Shown here in pieces: positions 8,231 to 16,506 of a DNA stretch of 64,000 nt. Where the stretch lies: NCBI GenBank assembly GCA_025056735.1, contig JANWVR010000117.1, positions 1 to 64,000 on the forward strand. Reading direction: 5' to 3'. The notes beneath the pieces are model-generated. The model saw only the letters and a list, made by a program, of their open reading frames with translations, was not told the DNA's origin and did no database searches. The stretch's first letter is position 1. Each line of letters begins with the position of its first letter. This stretch comes from Saprospiraceae bacterium. Lineage in GTDB: Bacteria; Bacteroidota; Bacteroidia; Chitinophagales; Saprospiraceae. The translations under genes were made by a program, and so were the position numbers.

Positions 8231-9541
8231 ATGAAGCCTCCGAGTCGTCGTTCTTCGAAGCGAAATGCCCCGCTGATTCGGCCGGTTGGCCCGCTGAGGC
8301 TGCCTCGTCCGGAGCGGCTTTTTTTGGACAACGGTATGCCACTGTATGTGCTGCATTTTCCGGAGCGAGAGATTCTAAAGGTAGAAGTGGTCTACCGCGC
8401 GGGTCGGCCTCAAGAGTCCAAACCCTTAGTGGCGCGCGCCACCTCGCGCTTAGTGCGCGAGGGTACTCGCCATCGCAGCGCTGCCGAACTGGCCGAATAC
8501 CTGGACTTTTACGGCGCCGGCCTGGGCATACCCGTTAACTTAGATTTTAGCGCTTACGCCCTCTTCGGCCTGCATCGCTACCGACGCGAACTGCTGCCTG
8601 TATTTGCCGAAATGTTGCACGAGCCCGCTTTCCCGGAAGAAGAGCTGGAAACGTTCAAGCGCAATAACATCCAGGAACTGCTCATCGAGCTGGATAAGCC
8701 AGAAGTGATGACCTATCGCTGCCTAACGGAATGTATTTTTGGCGCTGAGCATCCTTACGGCTACAACTCTTCGGCGGAGGGCTATGCTGCCCTACAACGC
8801 GATGACCTGGTGCAGCACTTCGAGCGCTGGTTCACGCCTGCCAATGGGCTACTCATCGCGTGCGGCCACGTAGATGACGACGTCTTGCGCCTGCTCAATA
8901 ATACGTTTGGACAACAGCCGGCTCGACCTGCCCCGCCACCGACCCGCTGGACGGTAACAGAGCGCCCGCCTCAATCAGTGCACTTGCCGCAGCCTAAGGC
9001 CCATCAAACAGCAATAAAGGTGGGGCGGCGCATGTTCAACCGGCGCCATCCGGACTACAACGCTTTTGTCGTGCTCAACATCGTGCTGGGCGGTTATTTC
9101 GGCTCGCGCCTGATGACCAACCTGCGCGAAAAACGCGGCCTCACCTATGGGGTCTACTCCAGCCTCGATGCGCTGGCCTTAGACGGTTACTTCTATATCG
9201 CCGCCGAAGTCCACGACCAAAAGGCACCGGTAGCTCTGCGAGAGATTTTCGCCGAAATGCAACGCCTTCAGGATGAGCCTATCCCTGAAGCAGAATTAGA
9301 TATGGTGCGCAATTACCTGTCGGGCATGTTGCTCAACGGCATAGACGGCCCACTTAACATCTCTGATCTGGTGCGCACGTTCGTGGCTGAAGACCTTCCG
9401 TTTGATGCCTTCGATGCGCAGGTACAGGCCATTCAAACCATAGACGCCCAGACCCTACAACACCTGGCCCAGCAGTACCTTAATCCTAATGATTATTGGG
9501 TGGTTACTGCGGGGAAGCATCCCGTTTATACCCGGAAATGA
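8231..9541 (+). CDS. M16-family protein lacking the zinc site
   Basis: A 436-residue protein with the two-lobe M16 (pitrilysin/insulinase) layout. Active members carry HxxEH in the first lobe; here the equivalent stretch is ARATSRLVREGT, with no histidines or glutamate in the right spacing. The second lobe keeps LREKRGLTYGVYS, which holds the Arg/Tyr pair that inactive subunits contribute to a partner's active site. This pattern is typical of the non-catalytic subunit of a two-gene M16B protease, yet no catalytic partner is adjacent. The start at 8231 is preferred because a promoter box lies at 8146-8153. There is no evident signal peptide from that start, so it may be cytoplasmic. Confidence 0.8.
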   Translation: MKPPSRRSSKRNAPLIRPVGPLRLPRPERLFLDNGMPLYVLHFPEREILKVEVVYRAGRPQESKPLVARATSRLVREGTRHRSAAELAEYLDFYGAGLGIPVNLDFSAYALFGLHRYRRELLPVFAEMLHEPAFPEEELETFKRNNIQELLIELDKPEVMTYRCLTECIFGAEHPYGYNSSAEGYAALQRDDLVQHFERWFTPANGLLIACGHVDDDVLRLLNNTFGQQPARPAPPPTRWTVTERPPQSVHLPQPKAHQTAIKVGRRMFNRRHPDYNAFVVLNIVLGGYFGSRLMTNLREKRGLTYGVYSSLDALALDGYFYIAAEVHDQKAPVALREIFAEMQRLQDEPIPEAELDMVRNYLSGMLLNGIDGPLNISDLVRTFVAEDLPFDAFDAQVQAIQTIDAQTLQHLAQQYLNPNDYWVVTAGKHPVYTRK

Positions 9542-9599
9542 CGAAAAAAAATGCCGGCTCTGCCTTTGTGCCTGTACCATTCAATCGAAAAAACGTGCG

Positions 9600-9607
9600 T
9601 AGTTTTG
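9600..9607 (+). promoter_or_regulatory. -7 promoter box of the mre operon
   Basis: TAGTTTTG, an exact TAnnTTTG match 52 nt before the TTG start of mreB. Confidence 0.55.
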
Positions 9608-9659
9608 CGCGCCTTTTACCGACAAGACGCCTTTCTAAGCCTTTAAATCGCGAGTTACG

Positions 9660-10691
9660 TTGAGCCTTTTCAAATTTTTTAAGCAGGAGCTGGCCGTTGA
9701 CTTGGGCACGGCTAACACGTTAATCATGATGGACGGCCAGGTGGTCGTAGATGAGCCTTCCATCGTAGCCATTGACCGACGTACGGGCCAAACGATTGCC
9801 GTAGGGCATCGGGCCATGCAGATGCACGAGAAAACCCACGAGCACATCAAAACCGTGCGTCCGCTCAAAGACGGCGTTATTGCCGACTTCCAGGCTGCCG
9901 AAGCCATGATCGAAGGAATGATCCGCATGGTTGGGCGGCGCAATTCGTTTTTCAACCACCTCAAGATGGTCATTTGCATCCCCAGTGGCATCACAGAGGT
10001 GGAAAAGCGCGCCGTGTTTGACTCGGCTGACCACGTGGATAGCAAAGAGACTTACCTCATCTACGAACCGATGGCCGCTGCGTTGGGCATCGGGCTAAAC
10101 ATAGAAGAGCCCGTAGGTAATATGGTCATTGATATTGGCGGTGGTACGACGGAGATCGCTGTTATCGCTCTATCCGGTATCGTTTGCGATCAATCCATCC
10201 GCATTGCTGGCGATGAAATGACCAACGACATCATTGACTACATGAAGCGCGAGCACAACATTCTTATTGGCGAGCGCACGGCCGAGCAAATCAAAATTCA
10301 CGCTGGCTCAGCCTTGGAGGAATTAGATAATCCTCCTGAGGACTATGCCATCAGCGGACGCGACCTGATGACGGGCATCCCTAAGCAAATTCGCGTTGGC
10401 TACAAGGAAGTAGCACGCGCGTTGGATAGCAGCATCGCCCGTATTGAAGAGGCTGTACTCCGCGCTTTAGAGAGTACGCCCCCTGAATTGGCTTCCGACA
10501 TTTATAAAACGGGCCTATACCTAACGGGTGGCGGAGCGCTCTTGCGCGGCCTTGACCAGCGCCTTCATCAAAAAACAAAGTTAAAGGTGCATGTTGCCGA
10601 AGACCCGCTGCGTGCCGTCGTGCGAGGTACCGGCCTGGCATTAGAGCGTTCGGAGCAATACTCCTTCCTTATTGACCGCAAAAGCGTCTGA
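9660..10691 (+). CDS. mreB: Rod-shape actin homologue MreB
   Basis: A bacterial actin that forms membrane-bound filaments directing lateral cell-wall synthesis. The 343 residues show the actin-fold nucleotide sites: VDLGTANTL near residue 14, IDIGGGTTEIAV near 158 and TGGGALLRGL near 290. An N-terminal amphipathic start (SLFKFFKQ) fits membrane binding. The start codon is TTG at 9660. No ATG or GTG lies upstream in frame, and the next Met falls inside the nucleotide site, so the alternative start is well supported. It is the first gene of mreB-mreC-mreD-mrdA. Confidence 0.96.
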   Translation: MSLFKFFKQELAVDLGTANTLIMMDGQVVVDEPSIVAIDRRTGQTIAVGHRAMQMHEKTHEHIKTVRPLKDGVIADFQAAEAMIEGMIRMVGRRNSFFNHLKMVICIPSGITEVEKRAVFDSADHVDSKETYLIYEPMAAALGIGLNIEEPVGNMVIDIGGGTTEIAVIALSGIVCDQSIRIAGDEMTNDIIDYMKREHNILIGERTAEQIKIHAGSALEELDNPPEDYAISGRDLMTGIPKQIRVGYKEVARALDSSIARIEEAVLRALESTPPELASDIYKTGLYLTGGGALLRGLDQRLHQKTKLKVHVAEDPLRAVVRGTGLALERSEQYSFLIDRKSV

Positions 10692-10784
10692 ATAGGCAGC
10701 GCATAACAGGGCGTTACGGCTCCCTTCAGGCACAAGATAGACGGCCGGCCTTTCGGGCTGCTGAAAGCCTCTTATTGAACGCTT

Positions 10785-11645
10785 ATGTATTCCATCGTCC
10801 AGCTGTTCGTGCGCCATGGTGGGCTGATCACATTGGTGATTGCCCAGGTCATTAGCTTTTATTTGATGACCTCGCAGAACACTCCTCAGCGAGAGATCGC
10901 GCGCTTAAGCTGGGGTTGGTATTCCAACTGGCTCTTAGAATGGCGCAATCGCTGGTTAGATTACCTGTCGCTGCGGGACGAAAACATCCGTTTGAAGATG
11001 GAGAACGCGCAATTGCGCACGCAGTTGGCCAACCTGCGCGCCTCCGAAACGCCCATGCGGGATACCGTGCGTCGGCAGGAAGCGCCGGATAGCCTGGGCA
11101 AAAAACTGATACGCCCTGAATACGTCGTCATCAGTGCACGCGTCGTAGGCAACACGTTTAGCGGACGCCACAACTGGCTCATTCTCAATCGTGGCGCCAA
11201 AGACGGAATACGTCCTAATAGCGGTGTTATTTCGCGTTCCGGCGTGGTAGGTATCGTCCGGGATGTATCTGACCACTTCTCTTTAGCCATGTCGGTGCTA
11301 CATCCGCAGACGAAAATATCGGCCATGGTCAAAGGCTATGCTTTTTATGGGTCGCTGTATTGGGACGAAAAAGATCCGCGCTATCTGACCCTTTCCGACA
11401 TTCCATACCACCTGCCCATCCGCCGGGGCGATACCGTACAGGTGAGCAACTACTCGCTCATCTTCCCAGAAGGGCACACGGCTGGCATTGTGGACACGGC
11501 TTATCGGCCTCAGGGCAGTAGCTTTCTACACATACGGGTGCGGCCCACTCAATCACCGGCCAGTGTGCGCGAGGTGTACGTCGTTACCAACCGATACGCT
11601 GAGGAATTGGATAATCTGACCCGAGCTACCCAGGAAAAGCGATGA
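10785..11645 (+). CDS. mreC: Rod-shape determining protein MreC
   Basis: A periplasmic scaffold that links MreB and MreD to the wall-synthesis enzymes. It has one N-terminal membrane segment at about residues 10-27, a coiled coil at about 60-90 (IRLKMENAQLRTQLANL) and the MreC double beta-barrel domain, with NRGAKDGI, GVVGIV and the IRRGDTV stretch. The 286-residue length is normal. It lies 93 nt after mreB and overlaps mreD by 4 nt (ATGA), indicating translational coupling. Confidence 0.93.
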   Translation: MYSIVQLFVRHGGLITLVIAQVISFYLMTSQNTPQREIARLSWGWYSNWLLEWRNRWLDYLSLRDENIRLKMENAQLRTQLANLRASETPMRDTVRRQEAPDSLGKKLIRPEYVVISARVVGNTFSGRHNWLILNRGAKDGIRPNSGVISRSGVVGIVRDVSDHFSLAMSVLHPQTKISAMVKGYAFYGSLYWDEKDPRYLTLSDIPYHLPIRRGDTVQVSNYSLIFPEGHTAGIVDTAYRPQGSSFLHIRVRPTQSPASVREVYVVTNRYAEELDNLTRATQEKR

Positions 11646-12166
11646 AGGGCAACTGGTTTTTCCCCAATTTATGGCGATTCCTGTCGCTACTGGCCGTGCA
11701 AGGGCTGATACTCTCGGGCATCTCTTACAACACCGACGGTTACATAAGCCTCCTGTTGTACCCGCTCTTTATTCTGCTGTTGCCCATCCTTATGCCAATT
11801 CCTATAGTTGTCTTAGCTGGCTTCCTAATAGGTGTCTTTGTAGACTCCTTTACCGGTACACTAGGGCTACATGCCAGTACAGGTGCCTTTTCGGGTTATG
11901 TGCGGGCGCTCATCCTTGACCGTTTTGCTCCACAGGGCGGCTATACGGGTAAAGAGCCTATCGCTTCGCCGGCATATTTCGGTTGGCGCTGGTTTTTAAG
12001 TGTGTCGGGCGTTTTTTTTGCCGTGCATCTACTCTGGTATTTCTCTGTAGCGTATTTTACGCCCGTTTATTTCTTCAATAAAATACTACCGCAGGCTGCG
12101 CTTAGCTGGCTCTCTACAATGCCGGTGGTGATGGTGCTCATGCGTTTGTTTTATCCTAAAAATTAG
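11642..12166 (+). CDS. mreD: Rod-shape determining protein MreD
   Basis: A 174-residue integral membrane protein with about five hydrophobic segments and GVFVDSFTGTLGLHA, which fits the conserved 'D..tg.lG' stretch of MreD. It completes the MreCD membrane complex of the elongasome. The start codon overlaps the mreC stop (ATGA), and mrdA begins 11 nt after the stop. Confidence 0.88.
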   Translation: MKGNWFFPNLWRFLSLLAVQGLILSGISYNTDGYISLLLYPLFILLLPILMPIPIVVLAGFLIGVFVDSFTGTLGLHASTGAFSGYVRALILDRFAPQGGYTGKEPIASPAYFGWRWFLSVSGVFFAVHLLWYFSVAYFTPVYFFNKILPQAALSWLSTMPVVMVLMRLFYPKN

Positions 12167-12177
12167 GAAAGCGGCCC

Positions 12178-14166
12178 ATGCTGGATAAACTTCGCGAACG
12201 GCAACGAACGATTCAGATCGTCTTCCTCTTCAGTGCACTGGTGCTGCTGCTGAAAGCCGCTCAGCTGCAGCTATTTGACCCTTCGCTTAGCCAACGCGCC
12301 GACGCCACCACTATCCATCGCATGACCGAGTACCCTCCACGCGGGCTAATCTACGACCGCAATGATAGCCTTTTGGTTACCAACAACGCGGTATATGACC
12401 TTATGGTTACGTACAACCAGATCAGCCCTCGGATGGACACCTTGAAGTTCTGCCGGTTGTTGGGCATTACGCGCGAAGAATTTAAAGCCAATCTGCGGAA
12501 AGACTGGAAGAGCGGAAAGTTCTCTCGCTCGGTGCCGTTTGTTTTTCTAAAAAAAGTTCCAACTACTACCTATGCTCGCTTGCAGGAATGCCTGTATGAG
12601 TTTCCGGGCTTCTTCGTACAGTCGAGAAACATACGCGCTTATCCCTACCACGCCGGCGCACACGTGCTGGGTTACATCAACGAAGTGGACCAGCGTGACA
12701 TCGAGCGCGGCGGCGGCGTCTATGCCTCCGGAGACTACATCGGCGCCACCGGCGTGGAGGCGCAATACGAAGCGCGCTTGCGCGGGAGGAAGGGCTTCAC
12801 CTTCTCGCTCAAAGACAACTTAGGACGCATCGTAGGCCGCTATGCCGATGGGAAAGCGGATACCACGCCTTTTAGCGGCGACGATCTCATCCTGTCCATT
12901 GACGCTCGCCTGCAACAGTATGGCGAGGCGCTCATGGCCAACAAGTCGGGCAGCATCGTGGCCATTGAGCCTTCGAGCGGCGAGATACTGGCCATGATCA
13001 GCGCGCCTACCTACGACCCCAACGAGCTGGCGATGACTAACGATCGCGGCCCAGTATTTCAGCGGCTGCACAGCGACCCTCTTAAGCCCTTCTTCGACCG
13101 AACCGTCATGGCTAAATATCCGCCCGGCTCTATATTCAAAACCGTGGTCTCGCTCGTGGGCCTTCAAGAAGGCACGCTCAATCCCGACGCCGGGCGAGGC
13201 TGTGGCGGGGGATATTTTTATGCTGGCCGCCTGTACAAATGCCACGCTCATGGCGGCATTGGAGGCGTCGTGGACGCCCTCACCTACTCTTGCAATACCT
13301 ATTATTTCAATGAATTCCGCAATATTGTAGATAAATACGGCTTCCACAACCCGCATAAGGGCTTGGACAAATTTTATCAATATTGCTACGAATTAGGTCT
13401 GAGCCGACGACTGGGCGTGGACTACCCCAACGAAAGCGCTGGCAACGTTCCTGACTCGCGCTACTACGACCGCATCTATCCCAAACATCTGGGCGGTTGG
13501 CGCTCGCCTACCATCATGTCGCTGGGCATTGGGCAGGGTGAAATCCAGATGACCACGCTGCAGATGGCCAACCTCGCCGCCTGTATCGCCAACCGCGGCT
13601 ACTGGTATCCGCCTCACTTGGCCAAAGGCTTCAAAAGCGGTGGCGATATCCCTCAGCAATACCGTCAGCGTCAGACCGTTAGCATTGACCGCAAGTACTT
13701 CGAACTTGTCGTGGAAGGCATGGCCCAATGCGTTAACCGCGGCACCGCGCGCTCTTGTGCCATACCGACCATACAGGTGTGTGGTAAAACAGGCACCAGC
13801 CAAAACCCGCACGGCGACGACCACTCCGTCTTCTTTGCCTTTGCCCCCAAGGACAACCCAAAAATCGCCATCGCCGTATATGTCGAAAACGCCGGCTGGG
13901 GGGCCTCCTACGCTGCACCCATTGCCAGCTTGATGATCGAAAAGTATCTTAACGACACCATCGCTGCCGAGCGCAGATTCTTAGAGGAACGCATGCTAAA
14001 GGCTAACTTAGTCGAAAAATACCTCCAAAACCGCCGGCAGGCCGCTCTCAAGCCCGTAAGGCGGCCGGTGGCGCCAACCATGCCTTCCCCCGACATACCT
14101 ACTGACGACCCCCCTGGACAGACGCCTGCTACCACGGCCACCCAAAATGAACGCAAACGGCGCTAA
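12178..14166 (+). CDS. mrdA: Penicillin-binding protein 2 (elongasome transpeptidase)
   Basis: Cross-links peptidoglycan during rod elongation and is the target of mecillinam in other bacteria. The 662 residues have one N-terminal membrane anchor (about 12-30), a dimerisation/pedestal domain and a transpeptidase domain. The penicillin-binding motifs are complete: SxxK as S318-IF-K321, SxN as S371-C-N373 and KTG at 537-539. The tail after about residue 620 is basic and proline-rich. It follows mreD by 11 nt, and its TAA overlaps the ATG of the next gene. In most genomes rodA, its glycosyltransferase partner, comes next; here it does not. Confidence 0.95.
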   Translation: MLDKLRERQRTIQIVFLFSALVLLLKAAQLQLFDPSLSQRADATTIHRMTEYPPRGLIYDRNDSLLVTNNAVYDLMVTYNQISPRMDTLKFCRLLGITREEFKANLRKDWKSGKFSRSVPFVFLKKVPTTTYARLQECLYEFPGFFVQSRNIRAYPYHAGAHVLGYINEVDQRDIERGGGVYASGDYIGATGVEAQYEARLRGRKGFTFSLKDNLGRIVGRYADGKADTTPFSGDDLILSIDARLQQYGEALMANKSGSIVAIEPSSGEILAMISAPTYDPNELAMTNDRGPVFQRLHSDPLKPFFDRTVMAKYPPGSIFKTVVSLVGLQEGTLNPDAGRGCGGGYFYAGRLYKCHAHGGIGGVVDALTYSCNTYYFNEFRNIVDKYGFHNPHKGLDKFYQYCYELGLSRRLGVDYPNESAGNVPDSRYYDRIYPKHLGGWRSPTIMSLGIGQGEIQMTTLQMANLAACIANRGYWYPPHLAKGFKSGGDIPQQYRQRQTVSIDRKYFELVVEGMAQCVNRGTARSCAIPTIQVCGKTGTSQNPHGDDHSVFFAFAPKDNPKIAIAVYVENAGWGASYAAPIASLMIEKYLNDTIAAERRFLEERMLKANLVEKYLQNRRQAALKPVRRPVAPTMPSPDIPTDDPPGQTPATTATQNERKRR

Positions 14167-15017
14167 TGGAAAAGCCTGAACCTTCAGCTACCGCCAAAAC
14201 GCCGCTAACCGACTACCGACTCGAGGCCATTTACCTGTACCCTATTAAATCGCTGGGCGGTATAGCGCTCTCCGAGGCGCGCCTCGAGGCCCGAGGCCTG
14301 CAATACGACCGGCGCTGGATGCTGGTCAATGCCGAAGGAAAGTTCGTCAGCCAGCGCGAATACCCCGCCCTGACCCAGTTGGGCACGACACTGCGCCAGG
14401 ACAACCTGGTCGTTTTTGAAAAGCAGAACCCGCAAGTCCACCTCCAACTCTCCCTCACCCCACCCGCCCATCTACCGCAAACGATGGTGGAAGTGTGGAG
14501 CGACCGCTGCCAGGCCTGCCTATACGGCAACGATATCAACGAATGGTTTTCTGACTTCCTCAAGGCGAACGTGCGCTTGGCCTACATGCCTGACAGCATA
14601 TTTCGCCGCGCCGACGGGCGCTACGCACCACCTCGAACACCCGTAAGCTTTGCCGACGGCTTTCCTTACTTGATTATCGGTCAGGCGTCGTTGGACGACC
14701 TAAATGCCCGCCTTTCGCAGCCCGTGCCCATGAGTCGCTTCCGGCCCAATTTCGTCTTCAGTGGTGGCCAGCCCTACGAGGAAGACCACTGGAAGCGCTT
14801 TTGTATTGGCTCCGCCCAATTCTTGGCCGTCAAGCCCTGTGCCCGCTGCATCGTGGTTACTACCGACCAGGACACCGGCGTGCGCAGCGCCGAACCGTTG
14901 CGCACATTGGCCACCTATCGCCAAAAGGGCCATCGCATTCTCTTCGGCCAGAACGCCATTTGGTCAGGTGAAGGAGAGGCCTTCGTCCGCGTAGGCATGC
15001 CGCTGACGCTCAGATAG
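14166..15017 (+). CDS. MOSC-domain protein (YcbX/mARC-like)
   Basis: A 283-residue protein with an N-terminal MOSC_N beta-barrel (LYPIKSLGGIALSEARLEARG, split by family from a C-terminal MOSC domain). The likely molybdenum-cofactor ligand cysteine is C225 in KPCARC, followed by VVTTDQDTG as in YcbX and mARC proteins, which reduce N-hydroxylated compounds. No ferredoxin domain is fused, unlike in E. coli YcbX, so it would need a separate electron donor. Its ATG overlaps the mrdA stop (TAATG), so it is transcribed with the wall genes, although no functional link is known to me. Confidence 0.85.
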   Translation: MEKPEPSATAKTPLTDYRLEAIYLYPIKSLGGIALSEARLEARGLQYDRRWMLVNAEGKFVSQREYPALTQLGTTLRQDNLVVFEKQNPQVHLQLSLTPPAHLPQTMVEVWSDRCQACLYGNDINEWFSDFLKANVRLAYMPDSIFRRADGRYAPPRTPVSFADGFPYLIIGQASLDDLNARLSQPVPMSRFRPNFVFSGGQPYEEDHWKRFCIGSAQFLAVKPCARCIVVTTDQDTGVRSAEPLRTLATYRQKGHRILFGQNAIWSGEGEAFVRVGMPLTLR

Positions 15018-15293
15018 CACACGTAAGGCTATAGAAAGCAACGCTACTCCTCTACTTTTACGCACTGCCGGTGTGTGCTTCCTGGCGGTTATCGCTATGG
15101 CCCTCTTAGCCATCGGGCTGGCATTCGATCTACAGCCCCGGTATCGGACGGTAGGAAAAAATGCAAAACATAAACGCTGGACAGATCAAACAGGCGCTGC
15201 GTGTCTGTCCTATTCATGCTTTTTCTAATAAAAAGGGCTATTTTGATTTTTCGCCTTAAATTGGTCATCAAAATAAACTTCTTGCATAAACTT

Positions 15294-16469
15294 ATGGCGA
15301 AAAAGCAAAAACCGAGAAGCCTTGCTTCGCTGCTAGCTCAGGCTTATGACCTGTTGTTCAAGGTATTCTTTGATGATGCTAGCGTTGTGCGAGCCTTTGT
15401 TCGCTACTGCCTTCCCGAGGAAGTGCGCCAGCTGATTCAGACGTCTTACCTGCATAAGGCTGAGTCTGCCTACGTCAGTCAATACTTTGGCGCCGCGCTG
15501 GCTGATGTGGTTTACAAGGTCCGTTTGCGTTCGGGCGCCTGTCGTATTCCGGCGCTTCTGCTCTTCGAGCATAAAAGCAGCCAGCCTACCACGCCTATCC
15601 ATATCCAGCTGCTTGCCTATATGCTGCCTGTATGGCGGAAAAACGAACGCGAGCGGAAACGTATGACTCCAATAATTCCCGTTCTCATTCATCATGGAAA
15701 GTATCCGCTAAAAAAGCGGCATCTTCGAGAACACCTTCCCTGTAAAATTGCCGTCCTGGAGCGCATGACACCTGACTTTGAGTTCGTTCTTTTTGACCTC
15801 AATACGGTGTCGGTGGTAGAACTTCGAGAACACAAGGAGTTAGAATTTTTGGGCGTTTTGCTGCTGACGCTTAAATTTGCCCGCAGATGGGAGGAATTGG
15901 CAAAGCACATGCCGGATATCCTGTCGTTCATTGAAGGTCGGCCCGTAGGCGCCCGTGAAGAGCGGTTGCTGCGCGCTTGGGCTATCTTTATTCAAAAAGT
16001 ATTGGCCATGAATAAAATAAGATCAGAGGAGTTCAAGGCGAAGATACCGCGCACCGGCCAGGAGGCGTATGAAATGATGTTGGAATTGTACGGCCCTGAG
16101 GCCGCAGAAATGATCGCAGACCTCAAGGTGGCGAGAATACGCAAGCAGATTCAAGAGGAAGCCCTAAGAAAAGGTAAAGAGGAGGGTCTGCGCGAGGGCC
16201 GTCAAGAGGGTCTTCGGAAAGGCCGTCAAGAGGGTTTCCGGGAGGGCCGTCAAAAGGGCCTGCAAAAGGGCCTGCAAAAAGGCCGTCAGCAAGGAAAGGA
16301 GGAAGCGCTGGAAGAAGTGGTGGCCCATCTCTTGCGAGCATTCCCGGGCTGGAGCGCGGCCAGGGTGGCCGCCGCTGCTGGGGTGAGCAGGACTCTTGTT
16401 TCTAAGGTGCGTCGCAAACTGGTTGAAGCGTCGAATAACGGCCACAATGGAGAGGACGTGGCCCGTTGA
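15294..16469 (+). CDS. Rpn-family PD-(D/E)XK nuclease with repeat-rich tail
   Basis: A 391-residue member of the Rpn/transposase_31 family, associated with recombination-promoting DNA cleavage. The nuclease core shows D71 and E92-x-K94 (LLFEHKSS), the expected metal-binding triad. After about residue 290 comes a highly charged repeat built on GLREGRQE-like 8-residue units, typical of these proteins. A short helix-turn-helix-like end follows (ARVAAAAGVSRTLVSKVRRK). The start at 15294 (MAKKQKPRS) is chosen over 15201, which adds a non-homologous hydrophobic leader. The upstream region is more AT-rich than its neighbours, which may mean mobility. No inverted repeats or target duplications are visible around the gene. 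Confidence 0.85.
   Translation: MAKKQKPRSLASLLAQAYDLLFKVFFDDASVVRAFVRYCLPEEVRQLIQTSYLHKAESAYVSQYFGAALADVVYKVRLRSGACRIPALLLFEHKSSQPTTPIHIQLLAYMLPVWRKNERERKRMTPIIPVLIHHGKYPLKKRHLREHLPCKIAVLERMTPDFEFVLFDLNTVSVVELREHKELEFLGVLLLTLKFARRWEELAKHMPDILSFIEGRPVGAREERLLRAWAIFIQKVLAMNKIRSEEFKAKIPRTGQEAYEMMLELYGPEAAEMIADLKVARIRKQIQEEALRKGKEEGLREGRQEGLRKGRQEGFREGRQKGLQKGLQKGRQQGKEEALEEVVAHLLRAFPGWSAARVAAAAGVSRTLVSKVRRKLVEASNNGHNGEDVAR
16171..16295 (+). repeat. In-frame tandem repeats in the Rpn tail
   Basis: Degenerate 24-nt units (about five, some as 12-nt halves), each coding roughly GRQEGLRK, cover this part of the Rpn gene. Unit length is a multiple of three, so copy-number change would keep the frame. 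Confidence 0.75.
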
Positions 16470-16506
16470 ATGATGGCTTGATTTAATGAAAATTACATGA
16501 GAAAGG

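Noticed and set aside
15073-15228. 51-residue plus-strand frame with one hydrophobic stretch after the MOSC gene
   Set aside because: GTG start, no promoter, tail of random character; considered as a rodA remnant, but no RodA motif is visible.
16171-16295. Repeat tract that might be a CRISPR array
   Set aside because: Units are contiguous, without unique spacers, and are part of the Rpn coding sequence.
15294-16469. Rpn gene as an insertion sequence or defence gene
   Set aside because: No terminal inverted repeats, target duplication or partner genes are visible, so only the nuclease family can be claimed.
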